A program made the translations under genes and the position numbers. Below are positions 61,150 through 64,000 of a DNA stretch of 64,000 nt, piece after piece. The stretch comes from a bacterium. Lineage in GTDB: Bacteria > Myxococcota_A > Bradymonadia > UBA7976 > UBA1532. The stretch lies in assembly GCA_030426085.1 (NCBI GenBank), contig JAUHYW010000059.1, forward strand, positions 1-64,000, given 5' to 3'. The number at the start of each line of letters is the position of its first letter. Position 1 is the first letter of the stretch. A model generated the notes under the pieces. It was not told the origin of the DNA and did no database searches. It worked only from the letters and a program-made list of their open reading frames with translations.

Positions 61150-62720
61150 GCCAGGACGGCGAGCGGGAGGACGGGCCCGGCGCGCCCGACGACGTCACGG
61201 GCAGCGCCTCGGACGGCGGGCGCTCCAGCGGCGACTCGGGCAGCGGCTCCGGCGGCGACTCGGGCAGCGGCTCCAGCGGCGACTCGGGCAGCGGCTCCAG
61301 CGGCAGTTCGACCGCCACCGACCCCCTCATCGGCCGGGTCGTCGCCGAGCGCTACCGCATCGACGGGCTGCTCGGGCGGGGCGGCATGGGCGCCGTCTAC
61401 CGGGCCCGCCAGCTCGGCATCGACCGCGACGTCGCCTTCAAGGTGCTGCGCAACGACCTGGGCAAGCCCTCCGAGATCCGCCGCTTCGAGGCCGAGGCCC
61501 GCATCATCGCCCGGCTGCGCCACCCCCACACCGTGCGGCTCATCGACTTCGGCACCCTCGACGACGACCTCTATCTGGTGCTCGAGCTGGTCGGCGGCAC
61601 ATCGCTCAAGGCCCGCATCCGCAACGGCCTCGAGCCGGCCCTGGCCCTCGAGCTGTGCGCCCAGGTCGCCGACGCGCTCACCGAGGCCCACGGGCTGGGC
61701 ATCGTGCACCGCGACCTCAAGCCGGCCAACATCCTCGTCGAGCCCATCGGCGATCGCGACGTCGCCCGCATCCTCGACTTCGGGGTGGCCCACGTCTCCG
61801 ACGGGGCGACGCTGACCCGCAACGGCGCGCTGGTCGGCACCCCGGCCTACATGGCGCCGGAGCAGGTCCGATCGGCGCCCATCTCGCCGGCCACCGACCT
61901 CTACGCCCTGGGGGTGACGCTCTTCGAGGCGCTGACCGGCATCCGCCCGTTCCGGGCCGAGGGCACCTACGCGCTCTTGATGAAGCACCTCGAGGCCGAG
62001 CCGCTGCCGCTCGAGCCGCTGCTGCCCGCCGCGCCCCCCTGGCCCGAGATCGCCACGCTGGTGCGGGCGCTGCTGGCCAAGGACCCCGCCGACCGCCCGC
62101 CGGGTGCGGGGGTGGTGCGCGACCGGCTGCGGGCCCTGTCGTCCCGCCTGCCCCGCTTCGCCCCGGCGTCGGCCGATCGCACGCTGACCCCGCCGCCCGA
62201 CGAGACCGGCAGCCACGCGCCGACCGGGCCTTCGGACATCTCGGGCTTCGAAGAGACCGCCGACTCCGCCGCCCGGGCCGTCGATCGCACCGCGCGGGGG
62301 CCCGGCGATCCCACCGAGAAGGCCACCGGCTCGCCGACGGTGAAGGCCGCCGGCGAGCCGACCGTGCAGGCCGCCGGTGAGCCGACCGTGCAGGCCGCCG
62401 GCTCGCCGACCGTGCAGGCCGCCGGCGAGCCGACCGTCACGGCGCCCGGTCCCCGCGGGCGGCTCGTCGTCGCCGGGATCCTCGTGGCCGGGCTGGCGCT
62501 GATCGTGAGCTGGACCCTCGTTACGCGCGTCCTGGCGCCCGGCGCGCCCGCGCCGCCCCCCGACGCCGCCCGGGCCGCCGCCGCCCCCGTCGACGGCGCC
62601 ATACCCGACGCCGCGCCCGACGCCGCTCCACCCGACGCCACGCCCCCGCCGGCCCCTGACGCCGCCCGGGCCGGCCCACCCCCCGACGCCGAGGCCCCCG
62701 ATGGTCGAATCACGCTGTAG
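61146..62720 (+). CDS. Transmembrane Ser/Thr kinase of the giant-lipoprotein operon
   Basis: 524 aa from ATG 61146, overlapping the upstream stop (ATGA). Residues 20-57 are Ser/Gly/Asp repeats ahead of the kinase, an unusual place. Kinase 63-330: GRGGMG (77-82), Lys99 in [11 protein letters not shown] (Asp190), DFG (211-213), APEQ (237-240). Then come a linker with five 8-residue units (AAGEPTVQ type, 392-431), one membrane helix (about 440-460, [19 protein letters not shown]), and a short Pro/Ala/Asp-rich periplasmic tail without a folded sensor domain. It may depend on the neighbouring lipoproteins or CsgG-like proteins for input. Catalytic residues intact. Confidence 0.92.
   Translation: MSQDGEREDGPGAPDDVTGSASDGGRSSGDSGSGSGGDSGSGSSGDSGSGSSGSSTATDPLIGRVVAERYRIDGLLGRGGMGAVYRARQLGIDRDVAFKVLRNDLGKPSEIRRFEAEARIIARLRHPHTVRLIDFGTLDDDLYLVLELVGGTSLKARIRNGLEPALALELCAQVADALTEAHGLGIVHRDLKPANILVEPIGDRDVARILDFGVAHVSDGATLTRNGALVGTPAYMAPEQVRSAPISPATDLYALGVTLFEALTGIRPFRAEGTYALLMKHLEAEPLPLEPLLPAAPPWPEIATLVRALLAKDPADRPPGAGVVRDRLRALSSRLPRFAPASADRTLTPPPDETGSHAPTGPSDISGFEETADSAARAVDRTARGPGDPTEKATGSPTVKAAGEPTVQAAGEPTVQAAGSPTVQAAGEPTVTAPGPRGRLVVAGILVAGLALIVSWTLVTRVLAPGAPAPPPDAARAAAAPVDGAIPDAAPDAAPPDATPPPAPDAARAGPPPDAEAPDGRITL
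61224..61295 (+). repeat. Three 24-bp units coding S(S/G)GDSGSG
   Basis: Near-perfect 24-bp tandem repeats (tccagcggcgactcgggcag core) with a partial fourth, coding a Ser/Gly-rich N-terminal tail on the kinase. In-frame unit changes would keep the frame. Confidence 0.9.
62319..62438 (+). repeat. Five 24-bp units coding (K/Q)A(A/T)G(E/S)PTV
   Basis: Five tandem 24-bp units between the kinase domain and the membrane helix. Each unit ends in Pro-Thr-Val, giving five evenly spaced Thr that could be autophosphorylation sites. Confidence 0.9.
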
Positions 62721-64000
62721 ACCGCATCCGCTCGTGCCGCTGGCGCTGCTGCTCGCGCTGCCCCCGCTCACCGCCCGGGCCGACGGGCCGGACCTGCCGC
62801 TGCACGTCGCCTCGCTGGTCGAGCTGACCGTGGACGACGCCCCCGCCGACAGCGCCCGGGTCGAGGGCGCGTTCGGCGAGGCCCTGACCGCCGCCGGCTT
62901 CACCCGGATCTCGGCCGCCGCCGCCGGCATCCCCGACGCCGCCGCCGCCGAGAAGGGCGCCGGGCACCCGGCCGCCGATCTGGTCGTCGTGGCCCGCGTC
63001 GAGTCCCGCGAGCTCGCCGCGGGCATCGGCGGGACCCGGCTGGTGCGCTACGAGGCCTCGGCCGACGCCCGGGTGCTGGTCACCGAGACCGGCGAGCTGC
63101 TGGGCACCCTCACCGCCGAGGGCCCCGGCATCGACGTCGACCCCGCCTCGGCCGCCCGCATCGCCGGGGCCCACGCCGCCGAGGCGCTGGCGAAGCGGCT
63201 CGTCGAGCGCCTGCCGGCCCTGGCCGCCGCGCCCCGGGCGGTCGAGCTGCGGATCGCCGGCCTGCCCGACGGCGCCGAGGCCGACCGCGTCGCCGGCTTC
63301 TTCGCCGAGCACCCCGCCATCGAGGCGGCCCGGGTGCTCTCCCGCGAGGGCGCGGGCGAGGCGGCGCGGGCGGTGATGCGGCTGACGGTGCGCGGCCTCT
63401 CCGCGGCCGACATCGCCCGCCACATCGAAGAGACCGCCGGCCTGGGCCTGCGGGTCGAGAGCCACACCCTGCGCCGGGTGCACGCCGCCTTCGACCCCGC
63501 CCGCCGCCTGCGGCTCACCGTCGCCGTCGCCCCGCTGGTCAACGCCACCGGCATCGCGGCCGAGGATCGCATGGTCGCCCCGCTCACCCGGGTCCTGCGC
63601 AGCGCGCTCGCCGGCGCCCCGGCCATCGCCGTCGGCGCCGACGACCCCCCGTTCACCGTGCGGGGCACCCTGCGCTACTCGGGCGACTACGACGTCACCA
63701 TCGCCCTGCGGCTCATCGGCCCCGACGGCGCGGTCGTCGCCACCCGCACCGTCACCGGCCCCGGCAAGCGCTTCAGCCGCACGGTGCGCAAGGCGGCCCG
63801 GGCGCTGGGCCGGGACGGGCTGGCCAAGGCCCACGCCGACGCCGACCTGCGGCGCGTCGCCGGCCTGCCCCTGCGCCCGCCCGCGGCGCTCATCGCCGCC
63901 CCGGCGCCGGTGCTCGAAGGCCTGGACATCCGCCCGGCGCACATCGACACGCCGCTCATCGCCGAGGTCCGGTTGGCCCGCGCGCCGGGGGACGGGCGCT
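62701..64000 (+). CDS. Exported CsgG/FlgT-like protein, partial
   Basis: It starts at ATG 62701, inside the last 20 bases of the kinase gene, and is open to the right edge (433 codons, no stop). Signal peptide [21 protein letters not shown]. Residues 25-175 have the FlgT/CsgG-like pattern of outer-membrane-associated proteins: [15 protein letters not shown], a [21 protein letters not shown] block, and [14 protein letters not shown] second beta-rich unit (about 180-255, [17 protein letters not shown]) and a third repeating the first pattern (about 265-390, [16 protein letters not shown]) follow. By its junction it is translationally coupled to the kinase. Function unknown; assembly or secretion partner is a guess. 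Confidence 0.75.
   Translation, partial: MVESRCRPHPLVPLALLLALPPLTARADGPDLPLHVASLVELTVDDAPADSARVEGAFGEALTAAGFTRISAAAAGIPDAAAAEKGAGHPAADLVVVARVESRELAAGIGGTRLVRYEASADARVLVTETGELLGTLTAEGPGIDVDPASAARIAGAHAAEALAKRLVERLPALAAAPRAVELRIAGLPDGAEADRVAGFFAEHPAIEAARVLSREGAGEAARAVMRLTVRGLSAADIARHIEETAGLGLRVESHTLRRVHAAFDPARRLRLTVAVAPLVNATGIAAEDRMVAPLTRVLRSALAGAPAIAVGADDPPFTVRGTLRYSGDYDVTIALRLIGPDGAVVATRTVTGPGKRFSRTVRKAARALGRDGLAKAHADADLRRVAGLPLRPPAALIAAPAPVLEGLDIRPAHIDTPLIAEVRLARAPGDGR

Noticed and set aside
62319-62438. Short regularly spaced repeats that could recall a CRISPR array
   Set aside because: Units are contiguous 24-bp coding repeats with no unique spacers and lie in frame within a kinase gene.

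Overview
The window is about 64 kb of very GC-rich, densely coded chromosomal DNA. It looks like a member of the Myxococcota (deltaproteobacterial lineage); the class cannot be fixed from this window. The reasons are five Hanks-type Ser/Thr kinases (one with the HxDVSPHN catalytic loop common in myxobacteria, two with PEGA domains), a Myxococcus-type cysteine-rich repeat, many lipoproteins with thrombospondin-type-3 or FG-GAP repeats, and a scattering of ordinary housekeeping genes. No insertion sequence, prophage, CRISPR array or replication origin was seen.

1-5.5 kb (minus strand): sppA, a DUF72 protein, a cytosolic Ser/Thr kinase, then a coupled pair of secreted nidogen-like proteins, one with TSP3 calcium-binding repeats and one (cut by the window edge) with a Cys-rich repeat. 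5.6-12.8 kb: glyA, a zinc-ribbon/RGG protein, a zinc-ribbon kinase with coiled coil and PEGA domain, a membrane-anchored envelope protein, a CinA-type domain protein and a coiled-coil protein. 12.8-18 kb (minus): a three-gene translationally coupled operon of unknown function. 18-25 kb: dapD, a membrane-anchored protein, a small lipoprotein, an amidohydrolase, a BtpA-family protein, a type IV pilin and a TonB-like protein. 24.9-29.4 kb (minus): an HTH-PilZ protein followed by folD, gcvT and gcvH (one-carbon metabolism; gcvP is not here), preceded by an unusual radical SAM gene. 29.5-35.4 kb: RNase R, a kinase with PEGA domain, and a triple-parvulin lipoprotein. 35.5 kb: a self-contained tRNA-Ala(GGC) unit with promoter and terminator.

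The right-hand 28 kb is the most distinctive part. It holds a 1286-residue amidohydrolase/TSP3/OB-fold/lamin-tail lipoprotein and a 1953-residue Ser/Thr-histidine hybrid kinase that appears to start at CTG. It then holds two minus-strand lipoproteins (an FG-GAP protein and an amidohydrolase). Across a palindrome-rich divergent promoter region lies a five-gene plus-strand operon in which every junction overlaps. That operon encodes a CsgG/FlgO-like protein with a membrane tail, two paralogous giant FG-GAP lipoproteins (1543 and 1523 aa), a transmembrane Ser/Thr kinase, and a second CsgG/FlgT-like secreted protein cut by the right edge.

Working picture (inference): envelope biogenesis and surface display (SppA, PPIase, TonB-like, pilin, many lipoproteins) are interleaved with phosphorylation-based sensing. 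The 51-64 kb operon is the best candidate for an undescribed surface-sensing or surface-assembly system.
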